Shown piece after piece: positions 10,935 through 23,165 of a stretch of 64,000 bases of DNA. The stretch comes from Gymnothorax reevesii (lineage: Eukaryota > Chordata > Actinopteri > Anguilliformes > Muraenidae): contig CM056576.1 in assembly GCA_029721435.1 (NCBI GenBank), positions 115,371,166 to 115,435,165 of the forward strand. The letters run 5' to 3'. The translations under genes and the position numbers were made by a program. The notes beneath the pieces were generated by a model, which was not told the DNA's origin, ran no database searches, and was given only the letters and a program-made list of their open reading frames with translations. The stretch's first letter is position 1. Each line of letters begins with the position of its first letter.

Positions 10935-11215
10935 TCTTGCATCATCAGGTTTTTTAAGGACCGTGAGTTAGCTGTCACTATTGGCTAAAGGGCATCGTTG
11001 AGCAATACAGAGTCTGTCCTCGAATGCACTTAATGTTTCATGTTTAATGGCAAATCCATGTTCCTTATTCTCTCTTTACTTTTAATTCCTCTCCACAGTG
11101 GCACAGGACCATAGATGCTGGCATCAAAGTGATGCTGTCATTGTAATTGCTCCAGTTGCATGAGTCTGTTGATTGAATGTTCATGAGGAGTTGGAGTTCT
11201 TTTGTCCAAATTGGT
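10935..11215 (-). pseudogene. Highly decayed TCR V relic
   Basis: On plus, the order nonamer-like GGTTTTTTAA, then TGTCACTATTGGCTAAAGGGCA, then TACAGAGTCTGTC mirrors the 3' end of intact V genes (GGTTTTTGT, TGTCACTGTGGGCTGCAGGGCA, TACAGTGCAGAGTCTGTC). A Cys-region-like TTGCATGAGTC follows near 11157. The heptamer and frame are lost. It is identifiable only by alignment to the neighbours. Confidence 0.5.
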
Positions 11216-11335
11216 GAAATAAATGTCACATGAATCATATCTCCTCATAAGGCTGATCTGTGACCAGTCTGGCATATCTCGCTACAAAAGCTATTTTTTG
11301 TTTTTCAGTTTTTGGCACTTTTTGTTGCAAATTAA

Positions 11336-11368
11336 TGAATAAATAAATGAATAAATAAATAAATAAAA
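11336..11368. repeat. AATA/AATG-type microsatellite
   Basis: Short imperfect run of AATAAATAAATAAATG type. Confidence 0.7.
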
Positions 11369-11790
11369 GTTTTATTTCCAAATAATTCAAGTGTCTTGCT
11401 TCATTGAAATAATTTTTTCCCATCTCTGTGATGCTTAAGTCCAGTGGCGGCCCGGGCAGTGGACAGAGAACAAGGAGGGTGATAAATATGCCTCTAAACT
11501 GCTTATTAGTCTTGATCTGTTTTCAGTCAATTTCCCTGGTAAAAGACATTTGAATTCTCCCCTCTCAGGTGCAGCTAATTGTCTTTGTTAAGACGAGAAA
11601 TCAAACGCTGGTGCGACTTACTGGTGCAAAGTCTCGTAAGCCTATTGAGTAGCGCATCGCGTGTATATCTCTTTGTACTATATTATAACAGACTTATGTT
11701 AATCTAGCGATGTCATTGGCATTGTTTTAGGAAATTGCCATTTCCTATTCTGTATTTTTTATTTCTCACCTAATATAATAGTAATAAATG

Positions 11791-13374
11791 CAACCCCAAT
11801 TCTGAAATAGTTGGGACAAAGTGTACATTGTGAATATAATCAAAACGCAATGACTCTCAAATCACACCAGCCAGTATTTTATTCACAATAAGACAGAGAT
11901 AACATAGCAAATGTTGAAACTAAGAAATTTTAATCATTTTTCCACAAAATTAGCTCATTTCAAATTTTTTCAAAAAAGCTGGAACGGGGGTCTGTTTACC
12001 TTGGTGTAGCATCCCCTCTTCTTTTTAACAAAGAGTGGAGGCATCTGGGCATTGAGGGGACAAGTTTCTTGAGTTTAGCCATTGGAATTTGATCCCACTC
12101 TTGCTTAATACAGGCTTCCAGCTGTTGGAGAGTTTTGGGCCTCCTTTGACGGGCTTTTTGTTTAATTATGCCACAAATGTTCTCAATCAGTGAAAGATCA
12201 GGACTGCAGGCTGGCCAGTTCACCAAAGGGACTCTTCTACTACGAAGCCACCCTGTTGTAATAGCTGCAGTATGCGGTTTTGCATTGTCCTGCTGAAATA
12301 CACAAGACGCTCCCAAGAATAGATGTCATCTAAAGGGGAGCATATGTTGCTCTTAAACCTTTATATACCTTTCAGCATTCATGGTGCTTTTTACAACATG
12401 CAAGTGTCCCACACCATATGCACTAATGCATCCCTATACCATCAGAGATGCTGACTTTTGAACTAAGCGCTAATAACAGGGGGGATGGTCTTTCTCCTCT
12501 TTAGTCAGGGGACACAACGCCCATGATTTCCATCAAGAATGTCAAATTTGGACTCGTCTGGCCACAGGACATTTTGCCACTTGCTACAGTCCATTTAAAA
12601 TGAGCCTTAGCCAACAGAACAAGGCGGTGCTTCTGGATCATGCTCAACAACGGCTTACTTTTTACAAAATAGAGTTTTAGGTGGCATCTGTGGATGGCGA
12701 GGTGGACTGTGTTTACAGACAGTGGTTTCTTGAATTATTCCTGGGGCAATTTAGGAATGTCAGTCACAGAATCATGCTGATGAGTGATGCAGTGGCGTCT
12801 GAGGGCCCGAAGATCACAGGCATCCAGTAAATGTCTTCGGCCTTGTCCCTTACGCACAGAGATTTTTCCTGTTTCTCTAAATGTTTTGAGGATGTTATGC
12901 ACTGTCGATGATGAGACCTTCAAAGCCTTTGCAATTTGACGTTGAAGAACATTGTTTTTAAAGCATTCCACAAATTTTTCACGCAAGCCTTCACAGGTTG
13001 GAGAGCCTCTGGCCATCTTTACTTCTGAGAGACACAGCCTCTCTAAGACACCCCTTTTATAGCTAATCGTGTAACACATCTGATGTCATTTAGCTTATTT
13101 ACTTGCTAAATGTTCTTTCAGCTGATTCCCTTATATATTTTTGTTTTTTTAGCCCTTTTTTACATGTGTCCCAACTTTTTTGAGACCTGTAGCAGCCAGA
13201 AAATTTGAAATAAGCTCATTTTGTGAATAAAAATGTAAAATGTCTCAGTTTCAACATTTGAAATTGTAGCCATTTCTATCGTAAATAACACTGGCTCATG
13301 TGATCTGAAGGTCATTGCATTTTGAATTTAATCACAATTTACACTTCATCCCAACTATTTTGGAATTGAGGTTG
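11791..13374 (-). mobile_element. Tc1/mariner element, full length but dead
   Basis: Terminal inverted repeats start CAACCCCAATTC on the left and, in reverse complement, TACAACCTCAATTCC on the right; the right flank has TA. Minus-strand transposase pieces are a paired-like helix-turn-helix part at 13079-12735 (LREKFVECFKNNVLQRQIAK, SSSTVHNILK, ISVRKGQGRR) and a catalytic C-terminal part at 12316-11996 (FQQDNAKPHTA and WPACSPDLSLIEN). The middle, which should hold the first catalytic Asp, is broken by stops and shifts. Confidence 0.85.
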
Positions 13375-13469
13375 TATAAAATCTTTTTTGTCTGCATTTG
13401 AATCCAGTCACCATAATTTACAGTTCTCAGAGCACTTACAAGCGTGCTCTGAAAAGACATTGCACACTC

Positions 13470-13672
13470 ATATCCACAGGCAATGGAGAGTCTCCAACTG
13501 CATGTCTTTCAACTGTGGGAGGAAACCGGAGTACTTGGAGAAAACCCACGCAAACACTGAGAAAACATACAAACTTCACACAAAAAGGGCCCAGTCCAGA
13601 TCTGAACCAAGGACCTTCTTGCTGTGGAGGCCACAGGGCTACCTACTGCACCACCATGCCACCCAACTCTGA
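13470..13672 (-). mobile_element. Teleost tRNA-type SINE, 5' fragment
   Basis: It shares with the full copy at 21789-22141 the segment CTGTGGGAGGAAACCGGAGT, then AAAACCCACGCAAAC and the degraded promoter end TCTGAACCAAGGACC. Only the head-proximal half is present, read on minus. Confidence 0.65.
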
Positions 13673-14022
13673 GTATGTAATTACAAACTACTAAAGGTAA
13701 ATTTGAAATAGAATCTTCCTCCCACTGGTGGAGTGCATGATTATGAAACATTGCAACTTCATGGTTGCTGTAATAAGGACGCTGGCTGAAGGCACTGCTA
13801 GAAACAGCTAGTTGTCACGCATCATTAAAAACTTAATTTATCGATTAGTTAATTAGATTGGTAGTATGTAGTAATGCAGCACGTGTAACTACTCTATATT
13901 CCAGGATTAATTGTTTTATTTTGATGCAAAATAATTCACTGTGATACAAAACTTAAAATAAAAAATATATATATATAAATCAGGCTTACTTTTAGCTTCC
14001 TGTGTGTTCCTGCCATACTCTG

Positions 14023-14061
14023 TGTTTTTGTATAGGATGTAAATACTTCTCCATCACTGTG
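14023..14061 (-). promoter_or_regulatory. 23-RSS of the 14.1-kb V gene
   Basis: The heptamer CACAGTG is at 14061-14055, the spacer is 23 bp and the nonamer ACAAAAACA is at 14031-14023. Spacer length and nonamer are the same as for the other group E gene. Confidence 0.9.
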
Positions 14062-14504
14062 GGCCTCAGTGCACAGTAATACACAGCAGAGTCAGACAGC
14101 TGCACCTTCTGTATTGTTAAAGGTACACTGCTTGAGCTTGTGTTGAGATGAGCAACAAATCTCTCAAACCCGGGTGCATTTTTGCCAGCTGTATATTTAT
14201 CTCGCTGGAGCATATACATGGGGAATCCGTTTGTATACTGTATGTACCAGAAGAGATCTGGGGTTGTAACACTTGTGCTGTAATTACAGCCGATAGTAAC
14301 TGATTCTCCTGCAAAAGCAAAAACATCTTCTGCAGTCTGATTCACTCTGTCTTCAGCTCTGCAATCTGAAAAAAAAAAAATATAATGATATTTGTTATGC
14401 AGCATAATAAAAAAAAATGAAAACATGATAAACAAGTGATCTATCATGTTGGTCATACCAATGCAATAGATGCAAATAATAAAAATCTTCAGCCCTGTAT
14501 CCAT
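14062..14504 (-). CDS. TCR alpha/delta V gene segment, group E, intact
   Basis: The leader 14504-14459 reads MDTGLKIFIICIYCI before donor GTATGA. The 93-bp intron happens to stay open in frame, so a single long reading frame spans leader, intron and V exon. The real V exon is 14365-14062 after acceptor TTTTCAG. Landmarks are Cys23 in VTIGCNYS, Trp41 in LFWYIQYT and LSDSAVYYC with Cys104, ending CALR. It is nearly a duplicate of the 5.1-kb gene, whose intron is much longer (about 490 bp). Confidence 0.9.
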
Positions 14505-15009
14505 AATTCCACAGCAAAGCACTAGGAAGACCAATCAGTACACTATGAGAGCTGTAGCACTGATATCTCTCTCCTAGCTGTTTCCACTCTTTGCATTTTT
14601 AACTGCTGCAGCATTGCTCATCAATAAGGGGAGGAGTCCAGTAAAATAGAAAGCTGTGAGGATGTTTCAATGTTACCTCCCTTACACTGACATCCAAGGA
14701 TCACCCTTGCCCTAAAATAAAAATGCACATTTTTTTTCTCCTGGTAAAGTAAAAACTAACTGACCGACTAGTGCTCATGATTGGCCAGATTGTCTTAATA
14801 TCTGACTCACAGGTAAAGGGAGGGTGGAAAACCAGCAGAACTCAGTCCTTGGGTCTGTAAATTAATGATTCCAGGATATACTGTAGCTCATTTTCGCCTT
14901 TTACAGGTGGTGAAATCCAGCCGAGATTCAGAAATTTAAATACAAGGTTGCGGTCATATAATCTGAAAAAAGCTGCCAGAAATATCAATTTTGTGAAACC
15001 TTTTTTTTT

Positions 15010-16080
15010 TTTTTTTTTAGTTAAAGACAACCTTCATCTCAGGTGAACTATAAACAAAATAACTGCCCCTTAAGTTTTATACAAAATATGTTTTTGGTAA
15101 TTTTAAGACAGAGCTGAATTGAATAAATACTTAAACATCCAGATAGAAACACTCTCAGAATCCTCCATTTTCCCTCAGCAGCTTAATCTCTTATAGCTCT
15201 TCTGCAACAAAAGATTTTTAAAAAGTTCCCATTGAAGACCCAAATAGTCAGCGTTCCCATGAGTGTTCCGACACCCAACTGCTAAACACAGTGGCAATTT
15301 AATAAAAAAATGTATCCAACAATATAATAAATACTTTGCCAAGTAACCAAACAAACATGATTGTAGTTTGAAGTAACCTATTGCACATGCAAAGTAATCT
15401 AACAATGACCCCGGTTAGACGAACCACATAAAGTAAAACATAAATGAGTTTGTTAAACAACTACCAGTGTGTAATGATCAAATATGCAGAGAACCTCCCA
15501 GATCCCAGAACTGTAAAAGCAGTGACATCCAACTAGTAATGGTAGTACTTTTGCTTATGCAAATATCCAAACAATATAATCAATACATAAGGCAACTCTT
15601 GTTTCACTCACACATACTTTATCAAAGAAAAACTAGCACTGAGAGAAAAAAGAATCATAAACCTATCTCCCATTGCGGGACAACCAATACAGAAAGGGAA
15701 CGGGACATTAGCATGAGCATTACTAATTCAATCTTTTGAACCCAAACGCCCTCTAATGGTAGTGCAAGTGCAACAGGATTTATGTAAGTCAGTCAATTTA
15801 ATAATTACCTAGTATATAATTAGCAAAACAGATCAATATGATCATTCAGAATCATTTAGAGACATCCATTCTTGATTACCAAGTCATTCTTCTGAACAAT
15901 ATATCAAGTTAAAGCCTTAATCGAGACATTTCAACAATGATGCTCACTCACCTATTTTTACTGCTGGTTGCTGCCTCTCATAAAGACACAACCCAGTAAA
16001 TGGTCCAGGATCATAATAATCCACAAAACCTGTTTTGAAAAATCAAAAAGAAATCAGGCTTTAAGAAAAACCATTTGAAT
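15010..16080. other. Intergenic, no gene seen
   Basis: AT-rich sequence beginning with a poly-T run at about 15001-15019. No coding or RNA signal is convincing. Confidence 0.4.
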
Positions 16081-16087
16081 TTTTTAT

Positions 16088-16715
16088 TTATTTGCTTTTT
16101 ATTTTCGCATGATTTTCTGAAGCTAACCAATGGATGCAAAGCCAATCGCACTGTAACTTATGCATCAACCTTCCACAATTTGTCACCCATGTTTCCTCAT
16201 TTGCATAACCAATTCCATGAAACTCCCAGTGCACAGTTTTTGTTCTGATGTTATTGGCTGAGGAAGTTTTTTTAAGCTCTGCAGTTATTGTGTTACAGAC
16301 CACTTGTGATTTTTACACACTATGCGCCTTAGCAGTTGGTGACCCTGCTCCGTGTCTTTATGTGGTCTGCCACTTCCTGGCTGAGTTGCTGTTATTCCTA
16401 AACACCTCCAGTTTTTAATAGGACCCCTTACAGTCGACCGTGGAATATCTAGCAGGTAAGAAATTTCACAAACTGATTTATTGCAAAGGTGGCATCCGAT
16501 GACAGTACCACGCTTGAAGTCATGGAGCTCTTCAGAACAAGCCATTCTTTCACAAATGTTTGTAAATGCAGACTGAATGGCCAATTAAGAGGTGTGTCCC
16601 AGTACTGTTGTTCATAATGTATAAAATTCAATAGGTCATAGCGGCAGTACCCAAGGTCTTCTGACACAGTGAAATGGTGACATCTTGTGGAATATTTAAG
16701 GAGCTGGCAGTGCAT
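16088..16715 (-). mobile_element. Tc1-like transposase, N-terminal relic
   Basis: Minus 16584-16285 encodes the Tc1-type DNA-binding region (GTVIGCHLCNKSVCEIS, LLDIPRSTVRGPIKNW, TQPGSGRPHKD). A second, shifted piece continues in 16303-16088 (KKTSSANNIRTKTVH). The catalytic half and terminal repeats are not found. It is a different Tc1 lineage from the copies at 11.8 and 51.7 kb. Confidence 0.7.
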
Positions 16716-16920
16716 TCAGCCTCTGTTTTTCCCGCAAGTGCACATGGGTGATCATAGATTCTAGACATTTTTTCATGGCCATTCGACCGCTGTATGTTTG
16801 CTCAGATTGTAGAATTTTTCTAATATCGATGGAAATAGGTGACTTCCAATAAGCCTACACAGTATAATGGATAAGAGTCGCAATTTGAAAACGAATGAAA
16901 CTTATTTTGTAGCGCTTCTA

Positions 16921-19361
16921 GGCTTTTGTGGAGATAACAGGTTTACTGACATTGTGGGCTCGAGGGCCCAGATATACAGTGTAGAGTCTGTCAGTTCAGC
17001 AGAGGAGATCTCCAGATCCCTTTTATTTAAACCTTTTTATTTATTCTGTCATCTTTACCTGAAAACTGCCCATCTTGCTTGTCTGTGCTGAAAACATTTA
17101 TGAAGAATTCAGGTTTTTATGGGGGTAGTACAGCGTGCTTGTATCAGCTGTGTAAGTACAAGAGTGTAACAGTGTCTCACTCCAAAACATGCACCTCGTC
17201 TGTCGCTGATGTTATTACATCTTCTAAACAGTAATCTGTAGAGGGAAATTATAAATGTAGGCAATACATTATGCTGATGACCATACAAAGTGAACATTAT
17301 TATCTAACTATATTTGGTATTCATGCTTTTTTTTAGGGGGGGATCAACCAAAACCATACTTTGCTCTGACTAATGACTGAATAATTATGATATTTTTTTC
17401 TTTGCAATGTGCTGCAATAGCCATCACAACTGTAGAGCCTGAATGTTTGGTTGATTTTGCTCATAACAGATATGTCAAATGTCAAAAATACTTTGTAATA
17501 TTGTTGGAACACATGCTCATTACGCGTGTAAAATCTGAATGTTGCATTGATCTGGCGCAATCCAGAGCCAGCAGTAAACTTTTTACAACCTAGGATGTTC
17601 TTGCAGCCTGGCTGTGGGGGTAGCATCTCTGTTTTCAGGAGGCTGGAACCATTCCATCCTAGCTGCCCAGTGTTCCTCAGATTTATATCACGGTTCCCAT
17701 TGAAGTTAAATACCAGTTACATTAATCTGCTTAAAACAATCTAAATCTCTGTGAAATTCATTATATGTTTATGTTCAATATCCAGTAAAGAAATCAGTTA
17801 TATATTTATAACACAATAGACAATAATACTCCATTTTAAGGCTTTTCCATGACAACTGCATCATATTAGTACATATTCCTATCATGTTTGGTCTTGTTAT
17901 TCTTGGGGGAATCCAAGGAGTTTAATGGCGCATGTTTCATTTCCCTTGACATTATGGATAATCCTGTTTGGGAAGATCTTATATTGGTCAGATTCCGCTC
18001 ACCTCTCTATGCAAAATAATCTTAACACCTCAATGGGGGAAAGCCCACCTTGATCGGAGCCGTGGTTTTGGGTGTTTAAGAGCAAGAGATTGTAGCCAGG
18101 GGCTCTTCTCTCTCTCTCTCTCTCTCTCTCCTTTTCTCTTTTCTCTTCCATCAAGATCTGACGTGTGTAGGTGAGTTCGGGAGAATCACATTCCACCTCA
18201 CCCCGCCCGCCTAGGTCTGTGCCTAAGCAGCGGATCTCGGTGGGCGGGGAGGGTTGGCATCTGAATTTCTCCCCGGCCACGTGGTACGGCCTGGTACTGT
18301 GTGGCCTTCATCTCTTTCCAGGTATGAATATATACTCTCAACATTATGTGTAACTGGCAATTGGCTTAGCGTCGATTTGTTTGATCCAAGTTTTTGCCTA
18401 CCTGGTAATTAAATTATTGTTATTCCTTTTCCAGCTTGCGTGGTCTCCATGACTCTTAACACTCGTATATTCTTTCTAGCCTTTTTGCGACCGGGACTTA
18501 AGGGGAAATTCCTACCAAGACATGTGTAGGTAACGATACTTCTAAGTTAGATTTGAGATTACTTTCTACTCCTTAAGGGTTTGTGTAATACTGGTCCTGG
18601 GGATTAAGCTCTTAAAAGGTGCCCTTTGGCGCATTAGCCGGTACCCAGCTAAATACCCTTAAGGGACCCTTGGGTGTACATAAACCTGGGTTCGTGATAC
18701 GTTCACGCTCCGTGCTACTTTGTCTATGTTTCGATGCTGCTATCATGGTATTCTCTTCTAACCAATGGAATTATGGTCGAATTAAGCCAGGACAGCTGCG
18801 CTTATTAACCCTGGGGGCGTATTTGCTGAGCAACGATGGTTTCCACTGCCAAGTCTGATGGCATAGCTGTCTCGAGATTCCCGCATGCTGTCCCAAAACT
18901 ATCAATTCTAATTCTAATTTGGAGTCAGATATTTAACGAGGATACAACTAAATTTGGTATTCTAACTGTCTTATGGAGTCAGATTAATTGTAACCATTCG
19001 TTTCCATGCCCCGTCTTTGGACAGAGAAAAATAACCATTATATTGTGATTCACACCAGCCAGGAAAATGCTCGAATTAAAGTTAGTCAAAAAGAACACGT
19101 GAATCCTTCACCTCACTGCAATGTCCGTCGTTGGTATTGTTTTGTGGGGCTTTACACAACTATCACAAGTCAAGTTCGTTTTTGTGTACAAACAAAAGTT
19201 ACATTAATGTCTTCATAATTGCAACAAATGCAATTCATATTTTTCTGTAACATTCTGTTTGGCAAGATGAGGCTTAAGAAAACAAGTTTTGTTGAGAGAA
19301 AAACTGTGAGACACCAACCCATCATTGCTGAAAACAGAACTAAAACTTAGAGCAGCATCAT
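16921..19361 (-). pseudogene. TCR V pseudogene with a solo LTR in its intron
   Basis: The V exon remnant is about 17233-16957, with matches to TCTGTCAGTTCAGCAGAGGA and AGATCTCCAGATC of intact genes but stops, shifts and deletions. The heptamer is mutated to CACAATG, the nonamer to ACAAAAGCC, and the spacer is 20 bp. The leader at 19361-19319 starts MMLL and then hits TAA; its donor GTAAG has become GTTGG. Leader and V exon are separated by a 1726-bp LTR inserted into the intron (17431-19156). By leader sequence it belongs with group A. Confidence 0.75.
17431..19156. mobile_element. 1.73-kb solo LTR, copy 1
   Basis: It runs from TGTAGAGCC to GGCTTTACA, flanked on both sides by the 4-bp duplication CAAC (17427-17430 and 19157-19160). 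It matches the copy at 36524-38191 along its length: GTTGGAACACATGCTCATTACG near the start, a CT-rich tract with a (TC)n run at about 18109-18130, and ATTAAATTATTGTTATTCC mid-way. No internal retroviral gene is present, so it is a solo LTR of an endogenous retrovirus-like or LTR element. It sits in the intron of a V pseudogene. Confidence 0.85.
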
Positions 19362-19550
19362 TTCTGGACAAACACTCTAAAGACTCAGAGAGAATAGATT
19401 ATGTCCTCCACAGTGACGCCCTCTGAATAGCTCTGACATCAGACTCATCGAGCACTTAGCTCCTCCTTCAAAAAAAAAAAATTAGCTGCAAATCAGCCTC
19501 TCTTTTGCTTAGGAAAAAAAAATCAATTTTTCCAAACCGACAATATGAAT

Positions 19551-19704
19551 TACAGAGGGAAGACTGGGGTCCAATGAGCCATGATGACCAATGAGCCATA
19601 TCACATATTTGTGATCAATAGATATCAGAGCTGCTTAAAATAGGCAAAATAGTGAGATGGCTCATTGGTCCCATGGCTAATTTGGCCCCAGTCTCCCTTA
19701 CTGT
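19551..19704. mobile_element. Foldback MITE, ~154 bp
   Basis: The ends TACAGAGGGAAGACTGGGG and, in reverse complement, TACAGTAAGGGAGACTGGGG continue as imperfect inverted arms through ACCAATGAGCCAT. It is non-coding and lies about 190 bp upstream of the pseudogene leader. Confidence 0.7.
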
Positions 19705-20700
19705 ACACAAACATCCCCTTTGCAAGTGGGTAAATTTCTAAATTTGAATGTATAACAAAATTATGCATAAAGAAAATGGAGTACACCAGAAGGTTCTTAA
19801 CTGAACATTGGAAATGCTTTTGCACTGAAGACAATACATTTTTTTTGTCAGAACTGGTTTTAAAATGAGTGATGGAATAATAGTGATGCTTGTGTTAATT
19901 ATAAATCACTTTTAATTTATTACCCTTATTTGAAAGTCATTCAAATGGTTGGCGATGCCAAACTGTTGCCTAACATTGTGGCTGTTTGGTCAGTATATTT
20001 CCTTGAACTAACCAAACTCAGAAAATGTTGGGACAGTATGAAAATTGAACATGAAATTAAAAAAAAACAAAAAAACACTGATTTCAAAACACACTTTGAT
20101 TGTCATTTCATAGCAGACTGTATGCAAACAAGATATTAAATATCTTGTCTGGTCAACGTCATTTTATTTGAAAATAGACATCCATTACCGGAATACAAGG
20201 AGGGCTGCAGAGGCGAGAGGATCCGCATGCAAGGAAGTTGACTTATTAAAGCAGCTGTCTATATAACATTAACAGACACCACAGGGAATACAAACAATGA
20301 CAATATACAGATACAAAAGGGAGACTAAGGGAAATAACTCTACTGAGAGTTCACAAGGAAAGACTGAGGGAGAAGGGCGCATATCGGGCTTCATTAGTCA
20401 ACTGAATGATGATGGGGTGGTGCAAGTAATCAGGAGTCTGGGTGCTGCGGCCAGTGGTCAGTACTCCAGTGACGAGGAGCGCTGCGGGCATAGCATGGCA
20501 ATTACTGCCATTCAGGCCTGCAGAATATTCCAATATAACTAGAGACGGGGCAATTTAAGACTTCAACTGAGGTAGGAAAAAATTAAACATGAAGTTCTTT
20601 GAAACTGCATCAAGAAGCAAGTGATTATAATCATGATTTGGTACAAATGCAGTATCCAGGAAAAGCTTGTCTTTAAGGTGCAAAGATGGGCCCAGGATTG
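19705..20700. other. Intergenic, no gene seen
   Basis: Short open frames only, with no recognisable domain and no clear repeat boundary. Confidence 0.4.
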
Positions 20701-20724
20701 ACAATTAATCTCAGGTAGTGTCAG

Positions 20725-21288
20725 GTTTTTGTACAGAGTTTGTAGGCTTCCTGTCACTGTGGGCTCCAGGGCACAGTAGTACAGTGCAGAGTCAGTCACT
20801 TTAGCGGAGGAGATCTCCAGATGCACATGTTTGTTGTTTTTATCATGTCTCACTGAACTGCTTCTCTGTCTTTGTCTCAGAACCTGAAAACACGAGGATG
20901 AGGAATTATGGTTTGGATCCAGAATATTGCCTATACCACTGTAGACTTCTTAGATCAGCAGCTGAGTAGGTGCATGACAGAGTAACACTGCCACCAGCCA
21001 GAACAAACTCTTCCTTAGATGTGGCATTAATTGTGTCCTGTCCAAGGCCGTCACCTGGGGACAAAATAATGTTTTTTTACTTCAAAGTAATATGTGAAAT
21101 TCAAAGAGCCAATTGTGGGTCCTTGTATTTTATGTTTTAAAAAGATACAATAAACTTCCATGTTCAGTTTTAGTTAAAAAAAAAACTAAATTTTGAGACA
21201 AGACCTCATAAGAACTATTGAAGAGAGTTGAAATTAGCCACTTACCAACCACTGTAGACGACAGAAGGAATAAACAGAGGAGAGCCAT
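20725..21288 (-). pseudogene. TCR V pseudogene, group B, recent
   Basis: The leader 21288-21246 (MALLCLFLLSSTVVG, donor GTAAG), acceptor and RSS (heptamer 20762-20756, 22-bp spacer, nonamer 20733-20725) are all intact. The V exon 21054-20763 has Cys23 and Trp41. It then meets TAA at 20908-20906, where intact copies have GAA (SGSKP then stop), and a 2-bp deletion near 20855 that shifts the frame before SAKVTDSALYYC. Otherwise it is close to the genes at 30.7 and 57.1 kb. The RSS could still be cut, giving non-productive joins. Confidence 0.9.
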
Positions 21289-21363
21289 GAGAGCCGTTGC
21301 AAAGAAACTGGCTCAGCTGGAACAGAACAAATTCATCCTGAATCCACTGCGCAATTTTTGCCT

Positions 21364-21385
21364 GAAACACCTCCCACTCACTGAC
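21364..21385 (-). promoter_or_regulatory. Conserved V promoter block, group B form
   Basis: It lies 76 bp before the leader ATG. The plus-strand core CTCCCACTCACTGAC is shared with the group B genes at 31.2 and 57.6 kb. Confidence 0.45.
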
Positions 21386-21788
21386 TATACTGCTCCTCCT
21401 CCACAAACAAAACATGCACAACCAATGACTCTCAAGAACTCATACGCAGCACATACAGATCTACAGATTTAAGATATGTTCATATATTTGGCACATCTTA
21501 CATACAATTCCACAAAATGGATATAATAAGAAAACAGTGGTTGTATTCACCTCCACTGCATGAACCACACTCTCATCTCTTGATTTAACTGGCATTATCT
21601 CCTGTTTGATCATTTGAAGACAATATTCCTTGAATCCTTAGGTTGAGCCAAGTCATAACACATGTTTTTTTGTGTGTTTTTTGGCATCATTCATTCAACT
21701 TTAAAAGTCTCTTGTAGCCCCTGTTTCAACTTTTTTGAAATGTGTTGCTAGCAACAGATTCAAAATGAGCAGATTAAAATATATAATT

Positions 21789-22141
21789 CATCCATTTTCT
21801 ATACCCGCTTATTCCTCACTAGGGTCACGGGGCGAGCTGGAGCCTATCCCAGCTGACTACGGGCAAAGGCAGGGACCCACCCTGAACAGCTTGCCAATCC
21901 ATCGCAGGGCGCACACACCATTCACAGACCATTCACTCTCACACTCATACCTATGGGCAATTTGGTGTCTCCAATGAACCTGATAAGCATGTCTTTGGAC
22001 TGTGGGAGGAAACCTGAGTACCCGGCGAAAACCCACGTGAACACGGGGAGAACATGCAAACTCCACACAGAAAGGCCCCAGGCCGGATTCGAACCCACGA
22101 CCTTCTTGCAGTGAGGCAGCAATGCTAACCACTGTGCCATA
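21789..22141 (-). mobile_element. tRNA-derived SINE, full copy
   Basis: On minus it begins TGGCACAGTGG (A-box-like) and has a perfect B box GGTTCGAATCC at 22095-22085. It then has the body common in fish genomes (GTGGAGTTTGCATGTTCTCC, CCTCCCACAGTCCAAAGAC, GCTGGGATAGGCTCCAGC). The 8-bp target duplication ATATAATT lies at 21781-21788 and 22142-22149. The element has an internal RNA polymerase III promoter and depends on a partner LINE. Confidence 0.85.
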
Positions 22142-22269
22142 ATATAATTTCGCAATTTCAAATGTTGTCTACAAATCAACTTTTCTGGAAATGAAGTTGT
22201 AATAACCTTAACTGATTTAAGAAAGATGGACTTCCTTGACAATTTTACAAGAGGCATAAGGTTATATCT

Positions 22270-23165
22270 TTTCAGCAGTATCTGTGGAAGAGAGAAGTAG
22301 TCCCTCCCCTATCATTCTGTGTCTGTACCTGGCAATTCCACCTGTCCCCTCCCATGGTTACCTTTTGAATATTTCTCTAAGACCCCTATTGGTCATTCAT
22401 TGGCTTTTCTCTCCCTTTGTGTTTCTGTGTCCAATCAGAGTGAACTTTACTGTAAAGAAGAGCCCATTTTGTTCCAGTGTAGACTTCTAAGACCCCATTC
22501 TTGGGTTTCTTTTCCCCTGGTGCCAGGCAAAGGGCCACAGACTCCAGCAGCTGGTTTTTCCTTGTATAATTACTCACACTTAACTTCACCTGCACAATAA
22601 ATTTGATAAAAGAATATTGGTTTTAATCTCTCGGTTCTACAACAGATCCCAACTGTTTTCTGTGATGGCGTTGGTGGTAGGACGCCAAGAGCAGTGACCA
22701 GAAATAAAAAGGACAAAAACCAGCAGCGTGCTGAGAGATTAAAACAAATATAAATTATGAGACTCGCGCTACCAACGGACTAGGTGCCGTCCGTGGTAGC
22801 AAACAGGCGAGCTCGAACAAAGACAAAAGAAAAGGGATATAAACCATAAGAATCCCTTTCTCACTTACACTTTTCCACACTTTTTGAATTGGTTTTTTCA
22901 TTAAGTGCTTGGGAGGAAACTTTATCAGGAGATGGTCCGAAGTCAGGCAGGAGCGAACAGGTTTACTAAGGGCTTGGCAAGGCTTTGTCAAAGGGACTGG
23001 TCCAAGGTCAGTAACTGGAATCGTGAGCCAAAATAACCATGTATGCATGTGGGTGCGCACCTTTGACCTGAGGTGTTGGAGAGACTAGAAGGAGCCACTT
23101 GCCAGGACCACACACACTGGAATGAGATTCCCTATTAGCACTGGGACGTATGAGACACAGCAAGA
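22270..23165. mobile_element. LTR-element fragments
   Basis: 22670-23160 resembles the gypsy-like LTR copies at 1.6 and 3.3 kb (GACGCCAAGAGCAGTGACC, GAGACTCGCGCTACCAACGGA, CAGGCGAGCTCGAAC). 22270-22665 has promoter-like CCAAT boxes (GTCCAATCAGAG) and CACAATAAATTTGA close to its end, which looks like an LTR read on plus. The two may be one rearranged element or two nested ones. No protein-coding part is visible. Confidence 0.45.

Noticed and set aside
13992..14534. Single 180-codon gene
   Set aside because: It is a leader exon, an in-frame intron and a V exon, and it reads past the heptamer into the RSS. The true product is the spliced form.
20297..20542. 81-codon plus-strand frame
   Set aside because: Low-complexity and unsupported on either side. 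No domain.
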